Assembly: GCA_023375785.1 (NCBI GenBank)
Contig: SZWC01003604.1
Span: 69,983-110,226 of the forward strand
Direction of reading: 5' to 3'
DNA: 40,244 bases
From: Penium margaritaceum
Taxonomy: Eukaryota; Streptophyta; Zygnematophyceae; Desmidiales; Peniaceae
The notes below the pieces were generated by a model. That model saw nothing but the letters and a program-made list of their open reading frames with translations. It did no database searches and was not told where the DNA came from. Made by a program: the position numbers and the translations under genes. Each line of letters starts with the position of its first letter. The first letter of the stretch is position 1. This document shows positions 21,108 to 31,427 of the stretch, piece by piece.

Positions 21108-22040
21108 TGATGTTAAGGGAGTCGCTGGTCGAGACAAAGATTGCAACAGCATGCTGACTTCAGATGACATGTTTTGATACTCCCATTTTATTTTGCATGA
21201 AAAATCGTGCAAAATCAACTAAAGAACCTGGGCCATTTGGTTTATGGATGAGAAAGATACGGCCGTACAAAGGTGGGAGGTGTACCTCCACAAAACAGGG
21301 GACGCACCAGTTTGAACCTGAGCACAACAGAGCGATTGCTTGCCTAATGCAGTCAAAGTACCCCTGGATGAATGCTTGGCCAATGAGGCAAGGTTCATTG
21401 AGATCCATGGGTTTTTTGAGATGGTGGCTGGAGTTGCATTAACAAGTAAGGGCACATAGGACGGCTGTGATCCCCGCTGGCGGTGCTGCCAACAGCAGTC
21501 ACGTATACAGGAATCAAATGGCCATAACTCAACCGTTTTTCTATGGATTGAGCCCATTTTTTGTGTGCTGGAAGTATCAGAACGCATAGTACACAATGAA
21601 TGTATTATTTACATGATTGCACCTCAGCAGAGGGCTTTAGAATGCCGAGGGACTCTTGGTTGGCATTTAGGGGCTGGTACATATGGATGCCTAGGGGTTT
21701 TTGTAGGCATGCCAATCTTATTCAAAGACTCTGTACATTGCCTTATACTTATCTAGCAAGTCAAATAATTTACTCCTTACTCAAATCTCCTTGAATTCCA
21801 AGTAATTTTCTTGCACACGTACATTCGATCCTACAATTATTCCGTAGTGCACCTCAGAGCAAACACCACCGGGAGAGTCGTACGGCGAGAACCTTGGTCT
21901 TTAGCAGTGACATTACTGCTAGGAGAGGGTCGTGCGACATCTCAAGGGCTGGCCCACACAGCAAGGGATCAATGGTTGGACGGTTTATCCCAAGGGCTCG
22001 GCATGTGACCGCCACGCCGAGCGCCCCTCGGTTCACACAC
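21108..22040 (+). repeat. 3' LTR of the chromovirus
   Basis: Begins right after the polypurine tract and aligns with 15753-16690 through shared blocks, ending about 22005-22040. A 7-bp hairpin GCTCGGC/GCCGAGC (21996-22002 / 22016-22022) lies near its end. The exact CA end and target duplication could not be fixed. Confidence 0.85.
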
Positions 22041-22839
22041 ATCCCCCCACTCTTACCTTCCTTAAGTTTTACACAGGAATCATTCACTAGTGATTTTTCT
22101 GTAATTCTCATGAGACACTCATTCTTATACCTGCACATACACTCCGCAAATACACTTTCACCTTGCATCGATCCTCCACACCATCCATCCAACCACATGT
22201 AAGAAAAACTTTCAAACAGAATATAGTCATTCACTCTTGTACCTCCAAAACTTGTACACCAGTACACACTCCTATACGCACATCACACACCCTTTTTTTC
22301 ACCTCCACATTTTAACCTCACAGCCCCCATCCTACCTGTCTGGAACATGTCACACACAAAATTGTACACTAGTGCAAATTTGTACCGTGAACACATCCAC
22401 TCGCTTGCACACCTCCTTGTGCACTCTCCGTATACACTTTCACATTGCCACTTTCCCTCTCTCCATTCAACTCAACTATAATCATACACGTAAAAAAAAG
22501 TGTAAAAATTTAAAAGCACATTATTGGTGAAGAAAACACTTACAGTCATGATAAATAGTAATTTTTAAATGCTCTCTAATTATCAGATACATGCAACGCT
22601 TTCAAAAATGCCACTGATACACGTATGTATTAGTGTACACCTTCACTCACATCAAACTCAGTTTTCCCCACACCTCCTCATGTACTCCCATCATGCACCT
22701 TCACTCCGTACCACCCTCTACCACCTTCACCCTCTTCTCACTTTAATATTTTAACACTTTACACTTTGACATGACTTGAGATACAACTAACGAATTTGAA
22801 TGTATACCTCTAGATTCACTTCCTACATACACTCCGCTC
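22041..22839. repeat. degenerate G-poor C/A/T-rich repeat array
   Basis: Strong strand asymmetry: the + strand is almost free of G over long stretches. Recurrent degenerate phrases are CACCTCC, ACACTCC(G/T), (T)ACACTTTCACCTTGC, TGTACACC and CATGTACTCC, at roughly 150-200 base spacing (near 22130, 22250, 22290, 22430, 22640 and 22820). No coding sequence. Both the chromovirus on the left and copia element A on the right border directly on this family. Confidence 0.6.
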
Positions 22840-23492
22840 TGTTGAATGATTTTGCCCCTCGTTCAGTATTGTAGGACGGATCAGGAATGCTCTGCCCCTT
22901 GTGGAGGTATGACCGCTGGATCCATTGTAGAGTGACTCAACTATGCTCTGCCTCATGTGAGATATGACCTGTGACTACAACATGTGGGTGACTGGTTACC
23001 TTGGCCATTTTGTTGATTTGGCCAAGTGAGAGGTCATGAGTTTGATCCTGGCTCCATGCACATCTTGTTTGCTATAGAAGCTTCCAAGAAAGAAATTCCG
23101 TAGCTTCTTGGATGCTTCATGGTTGGTCTGTCACCTTCACACCTGGATGCTTATGTGTCAAGCCCACAGTGCACGTCTATTGGTGATGTGGTTGGCTCAG
23201 GCCACTTTCCAGGAATGTGCTTTTGAGTTCTAGGATTGGATAAATAGCTATAAAAGGAATTATCTTGCATGTTGATCAATTTATCCTTGCTTGATCCTCT
23301 CTTGCGTATTGATAGCTTGAGCTCTTCTTGAGATGTAGTTCTAGGGCGTTAGTACTCTTGAAGGTGAAGTGTATGCCTAATGAAGTTTGGGGTCCATGAC
23401 ACATGTAAACAAAGGCAGAAGGCCTAAACACCTTTGTGAGCTTTTTGGTTTGGCGGCTTCTCTGCCAGAGGTGGTTAGCTCAGTAGCTAAAA
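22840..23492 (+). repeat. 5' LTR of copia element A
   Basis: Begins TGTTGAATGATTTTGCCC, similar to the TGTTGAAGATTTGCC start of the B LTRs, and ends two bases before the primer site. The expected CA end is degraded (CTAAA). Preceded by CGCTC, a possible target duplication whose partner is outside the window. Confidence 0.75.
23249..23256 (+). promoter_or_regulatory. TATA box in LTR A
   Basis: TATAAAAG in the context AGCTATAAAAGGAATT, well placed within the LTR for transcription through R and U5 into the leader. Functional use is inferred. Confidence 0.6.
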
Positions 23493-23494
23493 AA

Positions 23495-23509
23495 GGGTTA
23501 TGGGCCCAC
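23495..23509 (+). promoter_or_regulatory. half-tRNA primer binding site, element A
   Basis: GGGTTATGGGCCCAC, complementary to the anticodon stem-loop of initiator tRNA-Met (GUGGGCCCAUAACCC) rather than to its acceptor end. The same 15-mer follows the 5' LTRs of B1, B2 and C. Confidence 0.8.
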
Positions 23510-23782
23510 TCCTCTGGTTAGAGAAGTTTCACGTATGCAACCGCTAGATCACAAGTAGTGAGAGCGCATTTGCTCTCACCCAAATTCTCTGTTTTGCAGG
23601 TCAACATCAACATCTGCACCTTTCTACCTTGGGAGCTGACATCAGCCTACATTTGCTTGCAAAGGCCAAAATGAAGAGGGGCAGCAGTTACCTCTTCTCA
23701 CCAACAGCTTACAGCGACCTCAAACGCAAGTACATCGGCATCAACAAACGGTGCAGCAAATGTAGCAGTTGTAGTTGTAGGG

Positions 23783-24849
23783 ATGGCAGGGACAGGGAAA
23801 CCAGGGAATCATTTGCCCATCCTCAAGTTTGATGGAGAGGGGTTATGCTCTGGAAGTGGCAGTTTGAGATCAGCATGGATGAAAGATATCTGCTAGGATA
23901 TTTTGACGAGAATATCCTAGTACCAAAGGAAGAGGGTGCTGACCTTGTGGCATGAGTCAAGCTCAACAAGAAGGCTCTCGCCATTCTTGTGTCCTCCATA
24001 CAACCCTCAGTCTTTTCACACATCAGCGGTGGTACAATGGCAGCCGCGACATACGCCAAAATTGGCAAGGTGTTTCAGTCCTCCTCACTTACCAACCGTC
24101 TCTTCATTCTACAAAACCTCATCAGCATGAGGCTTGGTGAAGGGGAAGATGTCTCTGCCTTTATGCAAAAGTTTGATACGCTATTGCAACAAGCCATTGG
24201 CATGGGGTGGGACCTGAAATCCGATATGCAGGCCATGATTTTTCTGATGACGCTGTCAGAAAGTTGGGGTCCCATGATAACAGTGATTGGAGGGTGCACT
24301 CAAGATCAAGTTTCCTACACCATTGTCTCTACGTATGTGCATAATGAAGCCATGCATCATAGCAGCAGCAAAGCAAACATGGCTGCCTTTGCCTCACGGA
24401 GCAGTGGCACCTTCTGTAATACCTCCTCTTATGGGTACAAGGGCAAACACAGCACTAGCAATAGTGAAAGTGGTTCAAAGCACCAAGGAAACTGCCATAA
24501 CTATGGCAAGGCTGGACACTAGGCTCTAGAGTGCCGTGCACCGAAGAAAGAGAGAGGAGAAGGGGATGAATGGTGAGGGGGAAATGGTGGAAAGGATCCC
24601 ACAAGCTTGATGGCTAAGTGTGCCTCCAACAAAGGGAGGACGATACACAAGCTAGGAGCCTACGTCCTTGTCTCGGGCACAAACAAGCACACCACATACG
24701 AGAAGAGAGACTTCATCTCTCTTGCTCCATGCAACAAGAACTTCAGAGACGCCAACATCAAGTTTGAGGCAGATGAGGGGATTGGTGACAAGCTGGTCAC
24801 AGTGGGTGCCAACGGTGGAGATTCCAGCCTCAAGCTAGAGGGCGTGGTC
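23783..24849 (+). pseudogene. element A gag and start of protease
   Basis: ATG at 23783 gives MAGTGKPGNHLPILKFDGEG; a frameshift follows near 23840. The UBN2-type Gag continues with LWKWQFEISMDERYLLGYF, an in-frame TGA near 23954, then a clear open run from 23989 with TNRLFILQNLISMRLGEGED and MQAMIFLMTLSESWGPMITV. The knuckle at about 24489 reads NCHNYGKAGH, stop, ALEC: the second Cys is Tyr and the usual Trp is a stop. The protease region (24640-24849) has LVSGTNKHTTYEKRDFISL where relatives have LDSGT, so the catalytic Asp is Val. The frame is cut at EGVV by B1. Confidence 0.85.
24845..24849. repeat. target site duplication of B1, left copy (TGGTC)
   Basis: TGGTC immediately before the TGTTGAAG start of B1; an identical copy follows its end at 31423. 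Five bases is the usual length for copia elements. Confidence 0.93.
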
Positions 24850-26045
24850 TGTTGAAGATTTGCCTCTGTGTCTGCCCAAGTGCGGCGCCGGAAGGCGCCA
24901 ACGAGCTGCCAGAGAGAGGAAATTCCTCTTCGTTGGATCTGGCAACTGGAGGATTGCTAGGATCCTAAAATGGAGCATTGCCCCTAAACGTTGACGAGTT
25001 GCTGAATCTGGTGGAAGTCGTTTCACCTGATTCGGACAAGTAACGAGGGAGATATGAGCTTCCAAAGTTGGGGTGTNAAGATTTGCCTCTGTGTCTGCTC
25101 AAGTGCGGCGCCGGAAGGCGCCAACGAGCTGCCAGAGAGAGGAAATTCCTCTTCGTTGGATCTGGCAACTGGAGGATTGCTAGGATCCTAAAATGGAGCA
25201 TTGCCCCTAAACGTTGACGAGTTGCTGAATCTGGTGGAAGTCGTTTCACCTGATTCGGACAAGTAACGAGGGAGATATGAGCTTCCAAAGGTGGGGTGTG
25301 CGCGGCGGCTCTGGGAGTCGGCCGCGGTTCGACTTGAGGTGGATAATCCACCTGACCGAGTAACAAAAGTCCATCTGGAGATTTTGCTCCGGAAGGGCTG
25401 CCGAGGCGTCCGGTGAATGATCCGTCGGATGCCAGTAGTGCAGTTTGTTACTGAGGGACTTGGCCAAATCTCTGGCTTGGCGTCCGAAACTCAGAAGTAC
25501 GTTTTGTTACTCGGGGACAGGCAACATTCTGACTGCAGGTCGGCAAACAGGTTTCGACCCACAATCCCCATCACCAAACTCGATGACCAACTCATCGAAA
25601 CAGACCCCAAAGGCGCAAGGGGCACCGCCACTACGTGTAGGGCCATCTGCGCCTCTGGAATGGTGTTTTGATGGGTCGTTGATGTGTGAGGGCGCTTCGG
25701 CGGGCGACGTGGTGCGCGCCGCCAACTAAGCGGCTGGTTTTGGGTACTGCGCTTCGACTAACATAGCCAGAGCTACAATTATTTGAATCGCGCACTGTTT
25801 GGTACGTTGGAGAGCTCATGACTAGACCTAAAAAGTTCAAATCATGTCCATGTCCAAAAACTAATGGAAAATCACGTTCTTCCCTTTGCAAAAGTGACTG
25901 GTTCGCATTTGTCTTCAACTGCCAGAAACATAGCGTGAGGTGACCAGAAAGCTCACGCTTAGACTCAGAATCACCCGCACAAAACATAGTCGTGACCACG
26001 AAAGACCCGTCGGGCCACATTGGAACCGCACCCCAGTTTCTGACA
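24850..26045 (+). repeat. 5' LTR of B1
   Basis: TGTTGAAGATTTGCC to GTTTCTGACA. It is 1196 bases as written, against 966 for the 3' LTR; the excess is the 222-base duplication around the N at 25077. Internal features: hairpin AGGTGGA/TCCACCT (25337-25353), CGAGTAACAAAA (25357-25368) with its exact inverse TTTTGTTACTCG (25502-25513), and stem AGCGTGAG/CTCACGCT (25932-25959). Confidence 0.93.
24855..25299. repeat. 222-base duplication around a single N, likely assembly artefact
   Basis: 24855-25076 and 25078-25299 are the same 222 bases with only two differences (CCCAAG/CTCAAG and AAGTTGG/AAGGTGG), separated by one N at 25077. Neither the B1 3' LTR nor the B2 LTR has it. The pattern fits two overlapping contig ends or haplotypes joined end to end. 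Confidence 0.85.
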
Positions 26046-26047
26046 AA

Positions 26048-26062
26048 GGGTTATGGGCCCAC
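26048..26062 (+). promoter_or_regulatory. half-tRNA primer binding site, B1
   Basis: GGGTTATGGGCCCAC two bases after the LTR end TGACA. Complementary to the initiator tRNA-Met anticodon arm. Confidence 0.85.
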
Positions 26063-26168
26063 GGCCCTGACCGGTCTACGAATCGTTCACAGCTCTCGCG
26101 GTGGACGGGATTGTTGTTAGGGACGCCATCCCGTCAAACTCTGAGGTCCCGGAGTTGAAGACTGTGCA

Positions 26169-29100
26169 ATGGCATAGAAGGAGACACAACCCATCCAGAA
26201 GTATGCGGACGGCCCTGGCTTCGGGCTATGGAGGTGGCACTTCGAGATCCACCTCGCGCATAAGGGTGTGCTGCGGGTCATGTGGGGAACCAAAGTCCTC
26301 GACGAAACGATAGCGACTGAAGCGTAGAAGGAGGCCTTTGCAAAGAAGAACACGGAGGCGCTCATGCTGGTGGTGTCCGGGATGACTGAGTCGCAGTGGA
26401 TTTACTTCCAAGGCTGCAAGCTGGCAGCCGAGGCTTGGCATTATCTTTGCACCATCCATCAATCCAAGTTGCTGGTGAAGAAAATCTTTACCATGAAGCG
26501 ACTCCTGACAGTGAGAATCGTGGAGGGAGATGATGTCATCACCGCCATGCAGCAGATCGAGTCACTCGCCTCACAGTGCAACGACGTGGGATGGAAGATC
26601 GACACGCAGCTGCAAGCGATGGCCCTCCTCATGGTCCTTCCTGACAGTTGGAGCCCTCTCATCACAGTCTTGGGAGGATGGGTAGAGGACAAGCCCACCT
26701 ATGGCGCGGTCGCAGAGTATATCTGTAACAAGGCACAACGACGGAGGCGACGGCTCATCGGCCCTCGTCACCATAATGCATGGTGGCGGAAGTGGGGGCA
26801 AGGGAGGTGGCGGACATGGCCGCGGCAAGAAGGGCACCAAGAAGGGTGCGTGTCGCAACTGTGGCAAGGAGGGCCACTGGGCCCGTGAGTGCACCGAGGA
26901 GGCAAAGGCCGACGGCAAGGACGCCAAAGGCAAGAGTGCGCTCCTCAATGGCACTTAGAACCACTACCTCAAGAAGGCTTACCGGCGATGCCTTGACTCC
27001 GGAGTCGAGGAGCACACCCAGGTCGAGAAGGTCGGGTTCATCAACTTCACCAAGTCCAGCAAGTCCATGGTGGTCGTGAATGACAAGGTCGAGCTGGCGG
27101 CTGGCTAAGGAGACGTGGACGTGGAGGTGGTGGTTGGTGGGAAGTGGGTGCAGCGCGTGATCAAGAACGTGCAGTATGTACCTGGCTTGGCTGACATTCT
27201 AAGTGTCAGCCGCCTGACTAACAAAGGGTACGAGGTGCTCTTCAGGAGAAGAGGGGCAGTCGTGCGGAAGGATGGTGGCGGCGAGCCCGTGCTGGAGGCT
27301 AAGCGCGAGGGAGGCCTCTACATCGTGGAGACCAAGGTGATCCCCACAGCGACAGATTCAACAGATTCGCAGGAACGCACCGTCAACCTGGCCAAGGGAG
27401 GGGGAGCTGATTTGGAGCTCTGGCACCTACGACTGGGGAATTCCTCACTCACAGTCGTGAAGGAGATGGTGAAGCGTGAGCTGGTATGCGGCCTCGTCAT
27501 CGACGGTGTGGAAGAGACGACAGATGCAACAAAGCACAAAAAGTGCGAGCCTTGCATTGTGGACAAGGCACGGCGCAAACCGTTCAATGAGAACGTGAAT
27601 CAAGCCTCGGACTTGCGGGTGGTCGTGCACAACGATGTGTGCGGACCATTCAAGATGGCATCAAAGAGTGGCGCGCGTTACTTCGTCACCTTCATAGATG
27701 ACTGCAGCACAAAAATCTATGTGTACTTCATGAAGCAGAAAGGCGAGGTCTTGGACCGGCTGAAGGAGTGTGTCGCCGCGGTGGAGAGACAGACTGGCCG
27801 GAAGGTCAGAGCGCTACACAGCGACAACGGCAGAGAGTACATGGCCTATAGCGGGTGGATGAAGCAGCAGGGCATAAAATGGCAACGAACTACGCCGCAT
27901 TTGCCTCAGTCAAATGGCGTGGCGGAGCGGGCAAACCAGACGCTGCTAAACATGGTACGGACCATGTTGGTGGATGCGGAATTGGCGCGAAGCTTCTGGG
28001 CGGAAGCTATGCCTAGGGCGAGCTACAACATCAACCTCACTCCTACAGTGTTGCTAAAGGGGAAGAGCAATTGGAAGACGCCGCATGAGGTTTGGAGCGG
28101 GCGCAAACCAAGTGTGGCACACCTGAAAGTGTTCGAGTGCAAGGCGCACGCGGTGGTGCAGGCTACGCAGAGACGCGACAGTAAGCTGGAGCCACGGGCA
28201 AATTCGTATCTCTTCCTTGGCTATGAGAGCGCGCATAAGGCGTACATGCTCTACGACATGCGCAAGGGGGAGGTAATCCGCAGCCGAGATGTTGAGTTTG
28301 ACGAGCAGAAGAGCTACATCAGCAACAATGACGTGGGTGTGGTGGACTCCCCAAAGACGGGGGAGTGGTTCCAGCTCCTTGACTACAAGAAGGAGCCGGT
28401 GGACGCCAAAGTTGAGGATGCGGCATCAGAGCGTGACGGTGCACCAGTGGTGGCAGCCAAAGCGGAGGACTCTGATGATGATCAAGCTGATGAGGAGATC
28501 CAACGGAAGGATCCGGCGGATGAGGCACCAAGGGTGCCAAGGCGCGCACTTCCGGCAGAGTGTACAACAGGCGTCGTTGGAAAATCCACTAGACGCGCCG
28601 TCCATCCGAGTGATGTTTTGCCGGAGCGAGAGAGATCCTCGGAGAACCGTCTGGCCGATGATGAACCAGAGCGTACAGATTCGGGGGGATCACGCCAGAG
28701 CAATGATGTGCCAAAAAAACTGCCGCGCCACAGTGGGAGGCAGTGAAAAGCGGGAAAGCGCTTCGACGCAAGCACCGGTCGATCAATTGGCATGATGCGG
28801 TGCATGCTAGCTGCATCAACAAAGCCAAATACCGTGCAAGAGGTAATTGCGTGGCCCGAAGGGGATCGGTGGGGCGCAACCATCAAATCAGAGCTAGCGT
28901 CCATCACGGAAAACGATACGTGGGAGCTGGTTGACAGGCCGAAAGATGCCAAGGTCATCGGCTCAAAGTGGGTCTTCAAGACCAAGTTCACAAAGGAAGG
29001 TGTGGTTGACAAGTACAAGGCACGGCTGGTGGCCAAAGGTTACGCACAGCGTAAGTGGGAACACTACAATGAGACGTTCGCTCCCATTGCCAAGTTCACA

Positions 29101-30404
29101 AGCATCCGGGCGATCCTTGCGGTGGCGGCCACAAAGGACATGGAGCTCCACCAAATGGACGTAAAGACGGCCTTCCTCAATGGCATCATAGATAAAGAGA
29201 TCTACATGGACGTGGCTGAGGGGGTGGAGGCGCCAAAGGGCAAGGTGTGCAAGCTACAAAAGTCCTTATACGGGCTTAAACAATCGCCCAGATGTTGGTA
29301 CCAACAGATGGATAGCTTCATGGCACAACTCGGCTTCAAGCGTTGTGAATCGTATCACAACGTGTACGTGCGACGCGACAAACAACTCCATCAGATCCTC
29401 GCACTCTACGTGGACGACCTGATTTTGTGCTCAACGGATCTGCCAAGCCTACAGCGGCTTAAAGAGCAGCTGAGCAGCAGATTCCAGATGGCGGACATGG
29501 GGGAGCTGGAGTACTACCTCGGGGTGAGCATCACGCGAAACCGGAGGACGCGAAAGCTTGAGCTGGGGCAGGCCAAATACGTGGCCGAGGTGCTGAAGTG
29601 GTACGGCATGGAGGACTGCAAATAAGTTGGCAGTCCGGTCTCAACGACCTGTGAACTGAGTGCGGCAATGGCGCGGCAAACAAAAGAAGAGCGGGAGGAT
29701 ATGAGAGGGGTGCCCCACCAATCGGCGGTGGACTCATGTACGCCATGGTGGCAACTCGACCGGACCTGACCTACGCTGTGGGCCAAGTGAGCAGGTACGT
29801 GGCTGATCCAGGGCCACTACACTGGCAGGTGGTCAAGCGCATCCTCCACTATCTGCAGGCGACACGGCATGCGCGCTTGAGGTTCGATAGCAAGGGGCGG
29901 GCGGACCCTTTGCGTCTGGTCTGCTACACGGATGCAGACTACGCTGGCGATGTGGACAAGCGGAAGTCCACATCCGGCTATGTGCTCTTCCTCGCTGGTG
30001 CAGCGGTCTCATGGTGTAGCAGGAAGCAGGACTGTGTCGCCACCTCCACAGTGGAAGCAGAGTACATCGCGCTGGCCGAGGCGGTCAAGGAGGCGGTGTG
30101 GCTCCGCAGGTTGCTGGGGGAGCTGGGTGTGCCGTAGTAGGAGCCTACGATGGTACAAGAGGACAACAGTGGCTCCATCTCGCTGACCAACAACCCGACG
30201 CAAAACAGGAGGATGAAGTACATTGACGTGCGTTCTCATTACGCATGGGACATGGCTGAAAAGGGGCGGGTGGTGCTGCAGCACTACAGCACGCACAACA
30301 TGCTTGCGGATTGCTTGACCAAAGCGCAACCCGTGGACTGGCACGCATTGAGCGTGGCCGGACTTGGGATGACCAACTATGATGGGCTCGAGGACGCAGC
30401 ATAA
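26169..30404 (+). pseudogene. B1 gag-pol polyprotein, broken
   Basis: Order: UBN2-type Gag (LWRWHFEIHLAHKGV, then WSPLITVLGGW), CCHC knuckle CRNCGKEGHWAREC (about 26851), protease CLDSGVEEH, integrase zinc module (LWHLRLGN, second His now Asn; CEPC kept), integrase core with Asp in HNDVCGP, Asp in HSDNGREY and Glu in GVAERANQ, then RT (WVFKTKF, MDVKTAFLNG, LYGLKQSPRCW, YVDDLI catalytic pair), and RNase H (TDADYAGD, EAEYIAL, EDNSGS). Stops lie at 26175, 26325, 26956, 27106, 28744, about 29623 and 30136; frameshifts near 26740 and 29725. The longest clean run is 27115-28746 (543 codons). TAA at 30402-30404 is probably the original stop. Confidence 0.93.
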
Positions 30405-30441
30405 GATGAGTGAGAGTAGGCAGGAGCAGCAGGCATGGCAG

Positions 30442-30456
30442 GTGCAAGGGGGAGAA
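30442..30456 (+). promoter_or_regulatory. polypurine tract of B1
   Basis: GTGCAAGGGGGAGAA directly before the 3' LTR. Confidence 0.8.
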
Positions 30457-31422
30457 TATTGAAGATTTGCCCCTCCGCATGCCCAAGTGTGGCGCCGGGA
30501 GGCGCTGACGAGCCGCCAGAGAGAGGAAATTCCTCGTCGTTGGATCTGGCGACTGGAGGATTGCCCGGATCCTAAAATGGAGGATTGCCCCTAAACATTG
30601 ACGAGTTGCTGAATCCGGTTGAAGTTGTTTCACCTGATTCGGACAAGTAACGAGGGAGATATGAGCTTCCAAAGTTTGGGTGTGCGCAACGGCTATGGGA
30701 GTCGGCCGCGGGTCGACTGGAGGTGGATAATCCACCTGACCGAGTAACAAAAGTCCATCTGGAGATTTTTCTCCGGAAGGGTTGCCGAGGCGTCCAGTGA
30801 ATGGTCCATCAGATGCCAGTAGTGCAGTTTGTTACTGAGGGAGTTAGCCAAATCTCTGGCTCGGCGTCCAAAATTCAGAAGGACGTTTTGTTACTCGGGG
30901 ACTCGGGCAAAATTCTGACTGCAGGTCCGCGAACAGGTTTCGACCCACATCAATCCCCATCACCAAACTCGATGATTAAGTCATCGAAACAGACCCCAAA
31001 GGCGCAATGGGCACCCCCACTACGTGTAGGGCCATCTGCGCCTCCGGAACGATGTTTTGATGGGTCGTTGATGTGTGAGGGCGCTTCGGCGGGCGACGTG
31101 GTGCGCGCCGCCAACTGAGTGGCTGGTTTGGGACGCTACACTTCGACAAACGTAGCGGGAGCTACAATTATCTGAATCGTGCAAGGAGAGCTCATGAATA
31201 GCCCTACAAATGTTCAGATCATGTCCATGTCAAAAAACTAATGCAAAATTGTGTTCTTCCCTTCGCAAAAGTGACTGTCTCGCATTTGTCTTCAACTGCC
31301 AGAAACATAGCATGAGGCGACCAGAAATCTCACGCTTAGACTCAGAACCACCCGCACAAAACAGAGCCGTGACCACGGAAGACCCGTCGGGCCATGTTGG
31401 AACTGCACCCCGGTTTCTGACA
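30457..31422 (+). repeat. 3' LTR of B1
   Basis: 966 bases, starting TATTGAAGATTTGCC (the terminal TG is mutated to TA) and ending GTTTCTGACA. Roughly nine tenths identical by eye to the 5' copy. The hairpin AGGTGGA/TCCACCT is preserved at 30721-30737. Confidence 0.92.
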
Positions 31423-31427
31423 TGGTC
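31423..31427. repeat. target site duplication of B1, right copy (TGGTC)
   Basis: Identical to 24845-24849 and directly follows the TGACA end of B1. Confidence 0.93.

Larger units (their letters stand above)
15753..22040 (+). mobile_element. Ty3/gypsy chromovirus, complete structure but inactivated
   Basis: Order on the + strand: 5' LTR, gag with degraded zinc knuckle, protease, RT, RNase H, integrase, chromodomain, polypurine tract, 3' LTR. This is the organisation of plant chromoviruses. The two LTRs are homologous over roughly 900 bases but differ at about a fifth to a quarter of positions by eye, so the insertion is old. Many stops and frameshifts and a deletion in RT make it non-functional. 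I could not recognise its primer site or target duplication. Confidence 0.9.
22840..24849 (+). mobile_element. Ty1/copia element A, 5' segment (outermost host of the nest)
   Basis: LTR starting TGTTGAATGATTTTGCC, half-tRNA-type primer site, gag with knuckle, and protease up to EGVV, where element B1 is inserted. The frame resumes exactly after the target duplication at 31423. The 3' part is interrupted again at 32331 by B2, and its 3' LTR lies beyond the window. Closest relative here is element C, with similar gag leader, protease layout and the following LSVSKITD motif. Confidence 0.88.
24850..31422 (+). mobile_element. Ty1/copia element B1, full length, nested in element A
   Basis: Both LTRs (24850-26045 and 30457-31422), half-tRNA primer site, gag-protease-integrase-RT-RNase H in copia order, polypurine tract, and a perfect 5-bp target duplication TGGTC. 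It interrupts element A between codons for the protease/integrase linker, and A's frame continues in register after the duplication. Its coding region has several stops, so it is not autonomous. Confidence 0.95.

Noticed and set aside
23471..23509. Possible tRNA gene, because GGTTAGCTCAGTAGCT resembles a tRNA D-arm
   Set aside because: No acceptor stem or T-arm follows at the right distance; the nearby tRNA-like 15-mer is the primer site, complementary to the tRNA rather than part of a gene.
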